Position numbers and translations under genes: made by a program | Notes under the pieces: generated by a model | What the model saw: only the letters and a program-made list of their open reading frames with translations | The model's database searches: none | Told to the model about the DNA's origin: nothing | Assembly (NCBI RefSeq): GCF_008085915.1 | Contig: NZ_VSJK01000017.1 | Span: forward strand, 36,904 to 100,903 | DNA length: 64,000 nt | Direction of reading: 5' to 3' | Source of the DNA: Oceaniovalibus sp. ACAM 378 | GTDB lineage: Bacteria > Pseudomonadota > Alphaproteobacteria > Rhodobacterales > Rhodobacteraceae | Shown here: positions 44,836 through 53,652 of the stretch, piece after piece | Numbering within the stretch: the stretch's first letter is position 1 | How the letters are laid out: the number at the start of each line of letters is the position of its first letter

Positions 44836-45710
44836 CCGACCCCGACTGCGATATTGGCCCCGATACTGGCCCCACCTCCAGAGCGCCCGCGACCCGCCGC
44901 TCACCGTTCTTTATCCAGCTCGGCGGTCTTTATGGCATCTGGCTGCGCGAGGTGAAACGCGCCATCCGTGACCGTGGGCAACTTGTCGGCGGCATCAGCC
45001 GTCCCATTCTGTGGGTGCTGATCCTTGGCATCGGCCTTAATCCCTATTTTCGCGGCGAGGTTTACGGCGAGGTGACCTTTGTCGTGCCGTTCACCTATCT
45101 GCAGTTCATCTTTCCCGCCGTCGTGGCGCTCAACGTGATGTATACCTCGGTTCAGTCGGCAATATCGGTCATCTGGGACCGCGAGTTCGGCTTTCTGCGC
45201 GAGGTTCTCGTCTCGCCCATGTCACGGGGCATGGTGCTGCTGGGCAAGGTGCTGGGCGGGGCTACGGTGGCGATGGCGCATGGCTGCCTTGTGCTTTTGC
45301 TGGCCCGCTTTGCCGATGTGCCGTTGACCTGGCTTGCGGTGTTGAAGGCCCTTGGCCTGATGGCCATGCTGGCCTTCGCGCTGACCTCGCTCGGTGTGGT
45401 GATCGCCAACCGCATCCGCAGCTTTGAGGGGTTCGGTGTCTTTTCCAACGCTGTCATCCTGCCGCTGTATTTCACCTCCAGTTCGATCTTTCCGCTCGAC
45501 CCGGCCCTGTCCCGGTCACAGACCCGCGTCGTCTATCCCGAATGGCTGGTCACGATCGTTGAATACAATCCGTTGACCTATGCGGTGGATTCGCTGCGGG
45601 GTGTGCTGATCAACTACAACCAGTTCGATCCACGTCTCGGCATCGCGATCATGGCGATTGCCGGGGTGGTGCTGTTCACGATCGCGCTGTTCGATTTCCG
45701 CAAGGCGTGA
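44832..45710 (+). CDS. ABC-2 type permease of the same system
   Basis: The 292-residue protein has a polar N-terminal 40 residues and six hydrophobic segments, with the ABC-2 signature region FLREVLVSPMSRGMVLLGKV, then PLYFTSSSIFPLD near the last two TM segments and YNPLTYAVDSLRGVLI. It forms a homodimeric channel with the upstream ATPase. ABC-2 systems are usually exporters; in ped- and lut-type clusters the direction and substrate are not settled to my knowledge. A toxic aldehyde, a PQQ-related compound or metal chelate are possible. Confidence 0.9.
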   Translation: MTDPDCDIGPDTGPTSRAPATRRSPFFIQLGGLYGIWLREVKRAIRDRGQLVGGISRPILWVLILGIGLNPYFRGEVYGEVTFVVPFTYLQFIFPAVVALNVMYTSVQSAISVIWDREFGFLREVLVSPMSRGMVLLGKVLGGATVAMAHGCLVLLLARFADVPLTWLAVLKALGLMAMLAFALTSLGVVIANRIRSFEGFGVFSNAVILPLYFTSSSIFPLDPALSRSQTRVVYPEWLVTIVEYNPLTYAVDSLRGVLINYNQFDPRLGIAIMAIAGVVLFTIALFDFRKA

Positions 45711-45720
45711 GGGGGTCGAT

Positions 45721-46539
45721 ATGTTCACGCTGCGGCGACTGACGCGCGACCTTGGTGGCCTTGTCGTTGTCGTGGTCCTGATGCTGCTGATCACGTTCCT
45801 GCCGCCCGATACCTCGCTGCGTGAGGTCGAGGCGAACCGCGCCCTCCGCGCCTGTGTTCCGACAAGCTATCCGCTGCTGGTCACCGGCGACCCCGACCAG
45901 CCGGGGATCGATATCGAGCTTCTGCGCGCCGTGGCCGGATATATCGGCGTCGATCTGTTGCTCAGCCCCATCGATGCCATGGGCCGCGACTTTAACCCGC
46001 GCAACTGGGCGATCAACCGGGCCAAGTGTCAGGTGCTTGCCGGGGGGGTCGTGGATTCACCGCTCACCCGGTCGTTTCTCGATACCGGCCCGGCCTATGC
46101 CGAAACCGGCTGGATGATCGTGGCACCGGCCCCGCTGGAGGATATCCAGGGTCTTACCCTTGGCGCGCTGACCATGATCTCCGGTCTCGACCGCATCGGC
46201 CTCTCAAGCTTCCTGCGCGGTCAGGACGTCACGATCCGCGTGGTGCGCAACAGTCAGGATTTCGTCGATGGGATCGCGGGGGGTGCGCTTGCCGGTGGTG
46301 TCACCGAGGCGCTGCTGGCTGGCAAGCTGGCCGCGGAACATGACTGGTGGGTCGCCACCATGCCTGATGAGCTTGGCCGCTATAACGTGGTGTTTGGTCT
46401 CTGGAAGGGTGACATCACGTTGAAACGCAAGATCGTTCAGGCGTTTCACCAGTTTGAATCCGATGGCACGCTGGCGGCGATCCTCGAACGTTACGGGGTG
46501 GTGCCGATGGGGCAGGGCGCCCCGATCCCTGCCCTGTGA
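45721..46539 (+). CDS. Membrane-anchored substrate-binding-like protein
   Basis: The start is ATG 45721, preceded by GAGGGGG, giving 272 residues. An N-terminal TM anchor (LGGLVVVVVLMLLITFL) is followed by a family-3 binding-protein-like domain: LRACVPTSYPLLVTGDPDQP, GIDIELLRAVAGYIGVDLLL, ending FHQFESDGTLAAILERYGVV. It resembles the SBP two genes upstream in fold but not closely in sequence. It is the last gene in this direction, converging on the next gene with 6 bases between. A partner protein of the dehydrogenase or transporter is likely. Confidence 0.75.
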   Translation: MFTLRRLTRDLGGLVVVVVLMLLITFLPPDTSLREVEANRALRACVPTSYPLLVTGDPDQPGIDIELLRAVAGYIGVDLLLSPIDAMGRDFNPRNWAINRAKCQVLAGGVVDSPLTRSFLDTGPAYAETGWMIVAPAPLEDIQGLTLGALTMISGLDRIGLSSFLRGQDVTIRVVRNSQDFVDGIAGGALAGGVTEALLAGKLAAEHDWWVATMPDELGRYNVVFGLWKGDITLKRKIVQAFHQFESDGTLAAILERYGVVPMGQGAPIPAL

Positions 46540-46545
46540 TGGTCT

Positions 46546-47151
46546 TCACGCGCCAAGGATAAGCGGCGCCAGAACCGCGTAGGCCGGAGCAAGAAGCGGG
46601 CGCACCACGCCAGCCGCGATCGCCAACAGCAGCCCCAGGGCAAGAATTCCCTGAACCTGCGATGAAACACGCAGGCCGAACGCCTTGAGAAACATCCCGC
46701 CCGCAAGCGGCGGAATCGGGACAAGACCAAGCAGCGCCACCCAGATCGACAGGCTGCCAGCCGTCCTGAGAAAGGCCGCTGTCGTCAGCGCAGCGGTGTG
46801 CGGCAGCGTGGTCAGGGCCGGTTTGATCAGCGCCGTGAACAGTGCCGCAGTGACCAGCAAGCCGACAAACCCCGCCAGAATGACCAGCACAATGCCGATC
46901 CGACCGATGCGCAACTTCCGGATCTCGACAGGGACCGGCTTGGTCCAGCCCAGACCAAAGATGATCAGGCCGATCGCGCCGAGCAGATCGATGTGACCGC
47001 CCGGCAGAAGGGTCAGGCGGCCATCGTATTTCGGCCCCTTGTCGCCCAGCAAGACCGCCACCCCTGCGATGATGCCACCATGGATCCCGGCAATGATCAA
47101 AAGCGCCAGGGCGCGAAAGCCAAGCATCTGCAGGGTGATATCCGGCAGCAT
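46546..47151 (-). CDS. Site-2-protease-like (M50B) membrane protein lacking the zinc motif
   Basis: The 201-residue, five- to six-TM protein follows the YwhC-type site-2 protease pattern closely: KYDGRLTLLPGGHIDLLGAI, IIFGLGWTKPVPVEIRKLRI, then LRTAGSLSIWVALLGLVPIP with PLAGGM in place of the usual P.PPLDG. The HExxH helix reads IAGIHGGIIAG, so the metal-binding and catalytic Glu and second His are gone, and the later Asp of the LDG motif is Ala. It should therefore be a non-catalytic relative. It is on the opposite strand to the dehydrogenase operon but in one unit with the cytochrome c gene. Confidence 0.7.
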   Translation of the reverse strand: MLPDITLQMLGFRALALLIIAGIHGGIIAGVAVLLGDKGPKYDGRLTLLPGGHIDLLGAIGLIIFGLGWTKPVPVEIRKLRIGRIGIVLVILAGFVGLLVTAALFTALIKPALTTLPHTAALTTAAFLRTAGSLSIWVALLGLVPIPPLAGGMFLKAFGLRVSSQVQGILALGLLLAIAAGVVRPLLAPAYAVLAPLILGA

Positions 47152-47203
47152 CAGGGGCCTGATCCGGCAAGATGCCTGCCGCCGCCCGCCTGCCGGTTCA
47201 GGA

Positions 47204-47725
47204 TCACTTCTCCATGATCAGATAATCGAGCGCCTCGGCGTCCGAAGGCAGTGGCGCCCCCGGCTGATAGCCGTTCCGCTTGAGGATATAGGCCATCAGG
47301 TCGGCATAGGTGCTCTCGGAATAACGCCCCGGTGAATTGGGCGGCATCAATGAGGACATGAACAAAAACATCGTCGAAGCGGTATTTCCGTCGCCGAACT
47401 TTTCTTCGAAAGCGAGACCGCGCAGGGGCGGTCCCCCGTTCAGCCCGCCGCCAAGATCCTTTCCGTGGCAATCCACACACTCTTTGTCATACTGTTTCTG
47501 GCCGCGATCAGCCTGCTCGGCTGTGTAGGAAACCGGCATCTCGTCGGGAACCACTTCGGCTTGGACAAGCTGGATATGGCTGGTTTCGGCAGTCACGGCA
47601 GCGGCCCCTGTCGGCAGGTAGGTTTCGGCGCCAGCCATCGAGGCCGAGGGGATCAGCCAGGCGCCGGCGACAAGCCCCAGGGCCAGCGCGCGGCGCGCTG
47701 CGGGGCGGTGAATGGTGGGGTACAT
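47204..47725 (-). CDS. Periplasmic c-type cytochrome
   Basis: From ATG 47725 (MYPTIHRPAARRALALGLVA, GGGAG upstream) the protein has 173 residues with a signal peptide ending near AGAE. A single haem site is CVDCH (83-87), and SLMPPNSPGRYSE supplies a likely axial Met. It is the plausible electron acceptor of the nearby PQQ dehydrogenase. The upstream frame extension to 47872 lacks a ribosome-binding site and a signal sequence. Confidence 0.9.
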   Translation of the reverse strand: MYPTIHRPAARRALALGLVAGAWLIPSASMAGAETYLPTGAAAVTAETSHIQLVQAEVVPDEMPVSYTAEQADRGQKQYDKECVDCHGKDLGGGLNGGPPLRGLAFEEKFGDGNTASTMFLFMSSLMPPNSPGRYSESTYADLMAYILKRNGYQPGAPLPSDAEALDYLIMEK

Positions 47726-47901
47726 TGGATTTCTCCCATTACAGGCTGCGCGCCACCGGGGCCAAGCGGTCTGGCGCCTGCGGTCGCAGCGAAAACACGT
47801 ATGCCTTGCAGCGAAGCCGACAAGGAAGTCGATTGCAAGGACCATTTTCATTGTCGGCTGCCGGTCTTCCATGGCACCCGCTGAACCCGTGACGAACCCG
47901 C

Positions 47902-48768
47902 TTACCGTCCCCGCGGTGGCACGAGGTCACGGCCAAAGAATTCCGAGGCTGGGTCTGACACCACCAGTTCGCGCATCCGATCCGACAAATAGCTGCGCAA
48001 CTCGACATACCGGGGTTCGGCGCGGGCATCATAGGTCCATCTCGGCCGCTCGAGTTCGACATCGAAAGATTCGATCACCCGCGCCGGACGCGGGCTCAGC
48101 AGCATGATGCGGTCGGCCAGAATGATCGCCTCGTCGACGCTGTGGGTGACGAACAGAACCACCGGCCGGCGGACCGTCCAGATTCGCATCAGTTCGATCT
48201 GCATCAACTCGCGGGTGTGCGCATCGATGCTTGCGAAAGGTTCATCCATCAAAAGGATACCCGGCTCGGTTGCCAGCGCCCGGGCCAGCGCGACGCGCTG
48301 TTTCATACCCCCCGAAAGCTCGCCCGGATAGGCGTGGCGGAACGTACTCAGCCCGACAAGCTCAAGGTGGTGGTCCGCGCGTTCGCGCCGTTCAGCCCGT
48401 GTGAGCGGCATGCTTTTCAGCCCGAATTCGACGTTATCCTGAACATTGGCCCAGGGGATCAACCGGAAATTCTGGAACACGAAGCCGATATCGGGGCCGG
48501 GTTTCGGCGGGGCGCCAAACACCTCGACGCGCCCGGTATCACCCTGGAGCAGGCCGTCGACGATCCTCAGGATCGTGGTCTTGCCGCAGCCAGACGGCCC
48601 CAGAAGCGCCACGAATGTCGCCGGTTCGACGGTGAACGAAAGATCCCGGATCGCCGGGACCGCGGCCCGCCTGCCAGCGGTGGTGAATGTCCTGCTAACG
48701 TTGTCGAACAGGATGGCCGGCGAAGCGTCTGACGCCCCGCCGGTGCTGTTGCCGCGCGGTCCCGTCAT
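47902..48768 (-). CDS. ABC transporter ATP-binding protein (nitrate/sulfonate/taurine type)
   Basis: The 288-residue protein has Walker A GPSGCGKTTILR, Q-loop FVFQNFRLIPWANV, signature LSGGMKQRVALARAL, Walker B ILLMDEPFASID and the His switch FVTHSVDEAI, all as in SsuB/TauB. The C-terminal 50 residues are a longer than usual tail. It overlaps the binding-protein gene by ATGA. It energises the SsuC-like permease encoded two genes upstream. Confidence 0.94.
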   Translation of the reverse strand: MTGPRGNSTGGASDASPAILFDNVSRTFTTAGRRAAVPAIRDLSFTVEPATFVALLGPSGCGKTTILRIVDGLLQGDTGRVEVFGAPPKPGPDIGFVFQNFRLIPWANVQDNVEFGLKSMPLTRAERRERADHHLELVGLSTFRHAYPGELSGGMKQRVALARALATEPGILLMDEPFASIDAHTRELMQIELMRIWTVRRPVVLFVTHSVDEAIILADRIMLLSPRPARVIESFDVELERPRWTYDARAEPRYVELRSYLSDRMRELVVSDPASEFFGRDLVPPRGR

Positions 48769-49808
48769 CTGGAGGGCTGGTCCACTCCCGGAGCGGTGCC
48801 GAGATCGGTCAACACCTCGTCGATCACCGAAAAGTCGACCCAGTCGTCAAGCGCCACCGGGGTGAGATCCTTGAAATCCTCGGTCTGATAGATCCAGTCC
48901 TGAGTGTATTGCAGCTCCTCGCGGTTGATGCCGCCGTTGATGCTCCAGCCGCCATCAAAGCTCTTGGCCAGCATCTGCATCTCTTCGGGCGTCAGGTTTC
49001 CGCGATAGGATGCCATGGCATCCGCCCAGGCGTCGGAATCCGCGGCGAAGTCACGGGAGATATTCACCAGCGCGCGGACCACGGCCACCACCTCGTCGCG
49101 CCGGTTGGCCAGCACCTCGGCAGGCACCACGTTGACCTTGTTCACGACCGGCGCGGCTGCGTAATAGGCGCTCTGCGGGATCAGCACAGACAATCCGATC
49201 TGGTCGGGGCCGGATTTGTCCGGGATCGACAGCCACACGCCGATCGACATCGTGGTCGCGTCAACCTGACCTGCGGCCAGCGCCTGTGCCCGCACCGCGG
49301 GCTGGCCCAGCGTGACCACGTCCAGCGTTTCTATATCGACGCCTTCGCTGGCCAGCACCTTCGCGCTCAGCGAATGATCGAGACTGCCGATGCGCCCGAT
49401 GCCAAAGCTGTGGCCGACGAGATCCGCAGGGCTGGCGATGTCGGATCTGGCGGCAATCAGGAACGGCAGCGACTTGTTGGGAGAGGTCACGGCGCGCAGC
49501 GTATCGGTGCCACGGGCCACCAGTTGCAGAACCCCGTCGACCGAGGCATTGGCCATCTCGCCCTCGCCCGCCAGAAGCGCGGCCAGCGCCGAAGGGGTCT
49601 GCTGCACCCGGACCAGCTCGACGTCCACGCCCTCACGCTCGAAATAGCCAAGCTCGAGAGCGAGATCCATCACCGAGTTGGGAACCAGAGGCGGTTCCAG
49701 ATGGGTCAGTATGAGGCGGAAGGGCTCTGCCGCCGCCATGTTGGCCGAGACCAGCATCGCACCCGAGATCGCTGACAGCAGCACTGTCAATCGCTTGGTT
49801 CGCTTCAT
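48765..49808 (-). CDS. ABC transporter substrate-binding protein (SsuA/NMT1-like)
   Basis: The 347-residue protein has a signal peptide (LTVLLSAISGAMLVSANMAA, cleavage near AEPFR). The mature part has LALELGYFEREGVDVELVRV, then GEGEMANASVDGVLQLVARG, and IGRIGSLDHSLSAKVLASEG, the bilobal fold of nitrate/sulfonate/thiamine-precursor binding proteins. It lies between permease and ATPase genes. The ligand is not evident; neighbouring alcohol-oxidation genes suggest a related organic compound, but this is only positional. Confidence 0.92.
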   Translation of the reverse strand: MKRTKRLTVLLSAISGAMLVSANMAAAEPFRLILTHLEPPLVPNSVMDLALELGYFEREGVDVELVRVQQTPSALAALLAGEGEMANASVDGVLQLVARGTDTLRAVTSPNKSLPFLIAARSDIASPADLVGHSFGIGRIGSLDHSLSAKVLASEGVDIETLDVVTLGQPAVRAQALAAGQVDATTMSIGVWLSIPDKSGPDQIGLSVLIPQSAYYAAAPVVNKVNVVPAEVLANRRDEVVAVVRALVNISRDFAADSDAWADAMASYRGNLTPEEMQMLAKSFDGGWSINGGINREELQYTQDWIYQTEDFKDLTPVALDDWVDFSVIDEVLTDLGTAPGVDQPSR

Positions 49809-49866
49809 TCCTCAGTCCTCCTTCTGATTGGTTGGCCGGGCCCGGTCGGCAAGTCGGCCATATGGT

Positions 49867-50610
49867 TCAAGTTGCGCCGCGCCAGCGGACAAGGCGCGCT
49901 TCGACGTGGCGCAGTGCTTCGGTGACCACCACGCCGATGATCGCCAGACAGATCACGACGACAAAATACTCGGCCATGCGGAAACTGTTGCCGTAAATGG
50001 CAAGCAGCCCTCCCAGCCCGCTTACCGCAGTATAGAGTTCAGCGACCACCGTGTTAATGAGCCCGATCGCCGCCCCAAGGCGCATGCCGGTCACAACGAA
50101 CGGCGCCGCGTTCGGCAGCACGATGCTGAGAAAGATCCGCCGCTGGCTGGCCCCGGCCGAGCGGGCCATTTCGACAAGCTCTTCGTCGACAGCCATCACG
50201 CCGGAATAGGTGTTGATCAGGATCGGCAGCAGCGTGCCCAGAAAGATGATGAAGATCTTTGCGTCGGCGCCCAACCCCAGAATGACGATTATCAGCGGAA
50301 TGAAAGCGACACGCGGTGTCGCCGACAAAGCGAAAACATAGACTTCAAGCGTCTTGCCCAACACCCGGAAACCGCCCATCAGCACCCCGAGAGGGATGGC
50401 GCAGATCACCGCCAGCGCATAGCCGGAAAGATAGACGGTAAGCGAAGCACGAAAGGCGCTCTGGAGCCGACCCTCGGCAATCAACCGCTGTGCGGCCTCG
50501 AATGTGGCAAGCGGTGTCGGCACGATATTTCGCCCGAACTGATCGGCCGCAACCACCCAGAGCACCATCAGCAGCGCCAGGAACCCTATTCGGTAAACCC
50601 CGATCATCAT
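49867..50610 (-). CDS. ABC transporter permease (SsuC/TauC type)
   Basis: From ATG 50610 the protein has 247 residues with six TM segments. The EAA motif is ELVEMARSAGASQRRIFLSI VLPNA, and AELYTAVSGLGGLLAIYGNS is typical of SsuC/TauC. It is the first gene of the three-gene transporter operon, 58 bases before the binding-protein gene. The frame extends upstream to 50697, but the first ATG pair near AGTGGGAAG is preferred. Confidence 0.92.
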   Translation of the reverse strand: MMIGVYRIGFLALLMVLWVVAADQFGRNIVPTPLATFEAAQRLIAEGRLQSAFRASLTVYLSGYALAVICAIPLGVLMGGFRVLGKTLEVYVFALSATPRVAFIPLIIVILGLGADAKIFIIFLGTLLPILINTYSGVMAVDEELVEMARSAGASQRRIFLSIVLPNAAPFVVTGMRLGAAIGLINTVVAELYTAVSGLGGLLAIYGNSFRMAEYFVVVICLAIIGVVVTEALRHVEARLVRWRGAT

Positions 50611-51052
50611 CTTCCCACTCCTGCTCCCGAACCCGCGCACCCTGCAAACGCCCTGAAAATCCTGCGGACCCGCGCCCGGACAGAATTGCGACCGCACGCG
50701 CGACTCAGTTACCTCGACGTCACTGTATCGACTTTTGTGCCGGGCGCACTTCGTCCTTGCACCGACGCCGGGACGCCAGTGATTGCGTCTGCGCGGGGGA
50801 TATCACCGCAAACTGGTGATTGTTCTCGGGGTGGCGCCCATGCTTTTTGTGAAGGTGGAGCACCACGATTGTACCCTGTTCCGAATGTTTCCCACAACCG
50901 ATCTCGCCATGAAAATCACAGATGATTAAGGGTCTGTGGGATCATCCGGGATGGAGCAAATGGGCGAATGCGACTTGTAGCCAGTCGCTTGACCTGCAAC
51001 GAGACGCTTCAATAATGGCAGGTGAGACCCAAACCGAAAGAACGGCCAAAGA
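50611..51052. other. Divergent intergenic region
   Basis: The 440 bases between the SsuC-like gene and the glycosyltransferase-like gene should contain promoters for both directions. A small inverted repeat ATCACC-N7-GGTGAT lies at 50802-50820 and could be an operator. No gene is supported. Confidence 0.45.
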
Positions 51053-52354
51053 ATGAACCCACTGAACGAAGAGCAACAGGTTCATGCGTTTTTGAGCCTT
51101 GTGCAAGACTGCAATGCGATTGTTTCCGACATCGGCACAAAGTCGTTCCAAAGGCAGATTGCCAACACCCGGACCTTTAGCGTTGTGTCCCCGGTGTCGG
51201 GGCGATCAGTGCCGCTGCACGCCAATTATGTTCTGCCGCGCGCAGGGGTGATCTATTACTTTCGGGATGAGACCGACTTTTGCCTGCTGTCGTCCTGTCT
51301 GCACAAGGGACACCCGATCACTGCCGCTGTGATCGCAGGCAAGGTGCTGCCCTTTGCGAAACCGGATCTTCGCAACAAGACGCTGGAAGATCTTGCGCTG
51401 AAGATCCTGGCGGATCCGCCATCAGACATCCGGCCGGTGACAGACAGGGACCGATCCAGACTGATCCTGGGCGATCCGAATTTCGCACATTTTCTTTGGA
51501 ATGAATTCCCAACCCTGGATGAGGTGTCGCACAGCGGCGCGGCGGTGGATGTCACTGTGCTGTTCGACCCATTCGGCATTACCGGGCGCGCAGATACGCC
51601 TGCCGGCTGGACAAGCGAAGACCGGATCGAAGCGTTGAGAGGCTGGCACCCACAGCCTGTTTTCATGGGCACATCGCATTTCTGCCCGGCCGCCGCCCGA
51701 TCACGCCTGCTGAATCTGATTGGTTGCAGCCCCGACCCGGCAAGCGGCCCCCCCCGGATATACCTTAGCCTGCGTCCGTCGGGACGAACGCTGGAGCATC
51801 AGGAAGCGTTTCTCATCCGGCTTATCACAGAGTTTCGCAGCCGGTATCCGGGCGTGACGTTCGTTCTGGATGGTTTCAGTTTTCCGCAAGATTTTCATCG
51901 GCCGCTCTACCAGAGCCACCGCCGGTCCTTTGAGAAGCGCGCCGCAGATGTGGCAAAGAATGTTCAAACAATCATCGCCGCCCTGCCGTCGCCCTATAAC
52001 GACATCACCGATATCACCGGTCTTAAGCTGGTCGAGGCTTTAAAGGTTATCGCCGGATGTCATTATTACGTCACTCATTCCGGCACCCATCAACACAAGA
52101 TCGCATGGCTGTTCAATCGCCCGGGATTTATGCATGGCAACACACATGAAACCAAGCCAGTTTCCACGCGCTGGATCGCGCGGCAAGTAGGCGACACGCA
52201 ATCGCCCGCCACGCCCGCAGCCGAGAATATCGATGATCTGGACGTACAGGACATGCCAAGGGATGTGCCCCGCAACAAGCGATACAGATTTCGCGACATG
52301 CCGCTTGTCTGTCAGAATATTCTGGATGATTTTGCCAGACAAACGGAGGTCTAG
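51053..52354 (+). CDS. Hypothetical protein, glycosyltransferase-like
   Basis: The 433-residue protein has no signal peptide. Blocks such as LGDPNFAHFLWNEFPTLDEV, IYLSLRPSGRTLEHQEAFLI and VIAGCHYYVTHSGTHQHKIA, then WLFNRPGFMHGNTHE, recall GT61-type or related two-domain glycosyltransferases, where a His-Gly/Gly-Thr loop binds the sugar nucleotide. I cannot place it in a named family. The stop is directly followed by the ATG of a sulfotransferase gene, so it probably acts in building or decorating a surface sugar. Confidence 0.5.
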   Translation: MNPLNEEQQVHAFLSLVQDCNAIVSDIGTKSFQRQIANTRTFSVVSPVSGRSVPLHANYVLPRAGVIYYFRDETDFCLLSSCLHKGHPITAAVIAGKVLPFAKPDLRNKTLEDLALKILADPPSDIRPVTDRDRSRLILGDPNFAHFLWNEFPTLDEVSHSGAAVDVTVLFDPFGITGRADTPAGWTSEDRIEALRGWHPQPVFMGTSHFCPAAARSRLLNLIGCSPDPASGPPRIYLSLRPSGRTLEHQEAFLIRLITEFRSRYPGVTFVLDGFSFPQDFHRPLYQSHRRSFEKRAADVAKNVQTIIAALPSPYNDITDITGLKLVEALKVIAGCHYYVTHSGTHQHKIAWLFNRPGFMHGNTHETKPVSTRWIARQVGDTQSPATPAAENIDDLDVQDMPRDVPRNKRYRFRDMPLVCQNILDDFARQTEV

Positions 52355-52939
52355 ATGCCGGTATTCTTCAAGGACCAGGAGGCGGTGTTGTATATCCACG
52401 TGCCGAAAACCGGTGGCTCCTCTGTCGAGGCCATATTCATCGCCAGCGGCTTTGAACACTATTTTCTGCATACAAGATTTTCCGCCATGACGAAAACGAT
52501 GAAATGCCCGCCGCAACATTATCACGCCGCACTTTTACAGGCCTGTTTCAATCCGCAGAAATTCGACCTGACCTTTATTACTGTGCGCCACCCCGTGGCG
52601 CGGATCACCAGCGAATATAAGATGCGCAACCCCGACGGCACCTTGCCCGACGCCTGGATCGAAACCATGCTGGAACGGTATGCAGGCAATCCGTATCTGC
52701 TCGACAACCATATTCGACCGCAGGCCGAATTTCTGGTTCAGGGCGCCCGGATCTTCCGACAGGAAGACGGGTTTGATTCAGCCTGGGTGGCGACGATGAA
52801 CGACGTGCTGCAGACACCTCTGGTGGACAGCCCGGTGCGCCGCTTGCAATCGAAAACAGCGGATCTGCAGCCCAGCCCGGCCACCACCCGTCTGATCGAG
52901 GAATTCTACCGAAAAGACATGGACGCCTTTGGATACTGA
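52355..52939 (+). CDS. Sulfotransferase family 2-like protein
   Basis: The 194-residue protein has the PAPS-binding 5' loop YIHVPKTGGSSVEAIF and the 3' phosphate region TVRHPVARITSEYKM, as in carbohydrate sulfotransferases. It is short but complete in these parts. It begins immediately after the upstream gene with no gap. Sulfation of a cell-surface glycan is the likely role. A conserved 50-base block begins 13 bases after its stop and recurs after the second sulfotransferase gene. Confidence 0.8.
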   Translation: MPVFFKDQEAVLYIHVPKTGGSSVEAIFIASGFEHYFLHTRFSAMTKTMKCPPQHYHAALLQACFNPQKFDLTFITVRHPVARITSEYKMRNPDGTLPDAWIETMLERYAGNPYLLDNHIRPQAEFLVQGARIFRQEDGFDSAWVATMNDVLQTPLVDSPVRRLQSKTADLQPSPATTRLIEEFYRKDMDAFGY

Positions 52940-52952
52940 CTGCCCCGGATTG

Positions 52953-52999
52953 GGTAAGCGATGGGATGGATGCCCTCCCGGGCGGCATCGACTGTGCCA
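52953..52999 (+). repeat. Repeat copy A, shared with 63698-63761
   Basis: GGTAAGCGATGGGATGGATG and a second block CCCTCCC/GGCGGCATCGACTGTGCC match copy B with few changes; copy B has about 18 extra bases between the blocks. Both copies follow a sulfotransferase stop codon within 20 bases and have the same orientation. Confidence 0.6.
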
Positions 53000-53161
53000 A
53001 GGTAGATCTTGGTCACACTATCCGGCCGATTCCGCCTGCATGGATCAAGATGCCGGACACACGACCGCACCTGATCACATGCCCAAACGTGGCAAAGAAT
53101 TGCTTGCATCCATGGCAGCGTCCACACACGTCCAAGGCATGGTTCGCGTAAAAAACGTCGC

Positions 53162-53314
53162 CTAGCGCAGGTCTTTACCACGCCCTGAAATCGCAACGGC
53201 CAGGCCGATAAGGATAGACAGAGCGGTTACGGTAAAGAAACTTGCCGGCACCAGAAAGCGGGTCGCAAGCGAAATCAACGCAATGATCGCGACAATGCGC
53301 AGCAACCGGTTCAT
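53162..53314 (-). CDS. Small single- or double-pass membrane protein
   Basis: From ATG 53314 (MNRLLRIVAIIALISLATRF) the protein has 50 residues and two short hydrophobic stretches ending in a basic tail (SGRGKDLR). Its start overlaps the stop of the Tat-exported protein gene by 4 bases. It is too short to assign; by position it may anchor or assist the GMC oxidoreductase complex. Confidence 0.55.
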   Translation of the reverse strand: MNRLLRIVAIIALISLATRFLVPASFFTVTALSILIGLAVAISGRGKDLR

Positions 53315-53652
53315 GCACCCACCCAGGGTTCGACATCCAGCGCCGCCAGCGTGCAAAGCCGAGCTTCGGTATCGCTGATAAGCCAGCCGTCAACAGATAC
53401 CATCCTGCCGGATGCAAAATCCGCCCGCACGATGGCTTGCCAGCCAGTGACCGTGTCCGGCTGAGTTAATCCAGCCAAAAGCATCCCTCGATGAGCAGGC
53501 AAAGCATTGTGGGTAATGAGCCATTTGCCAACTTCCTCGGCACTGGTCAGGGTGTGGCTGGCGGCCCGGCCCGGAGCAGCCAAAGCCCCGAATGAAAGCG
53601 CAGCCAGTCCTGACATGAGATCACGTCGGCTGATCTTGCTCGTTCCGCTCAT
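53311..53652 (-). CDS. Tat-exported small protein, partner of GMC oxidoreductase
   Basis: The 113-residue protein starts at ATG 53652 with a twin-arginine signal (SRRDLMSGLAALSFGALAAP) and a cleavage site near GRAAS. The mature part is about 80 residues (VGKWLITHNALPAHRGMLLA, GWQAIVRADFASGRMVSVDG) with one Cys. Gene overlap with the upstream oxidoreductase (ATGA) and the export signal suggest a small periplasmic subunit, as in other GMC dehydrogenases where the small Tat protein carries the flavoprotein across the membrane. This role is inferred from analogy. Confidence 0.7.
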   Translation of the reverse strand: MSGTSKISRRDLMSGLAALSFGALAAPGRAASHTLTSAEEVGKWLITHNALPAHRGMLLAGLTQPDTVTGWQAIVRADFASGRMVSVDGWLISDTEARLCTLAALDVEPWVGA

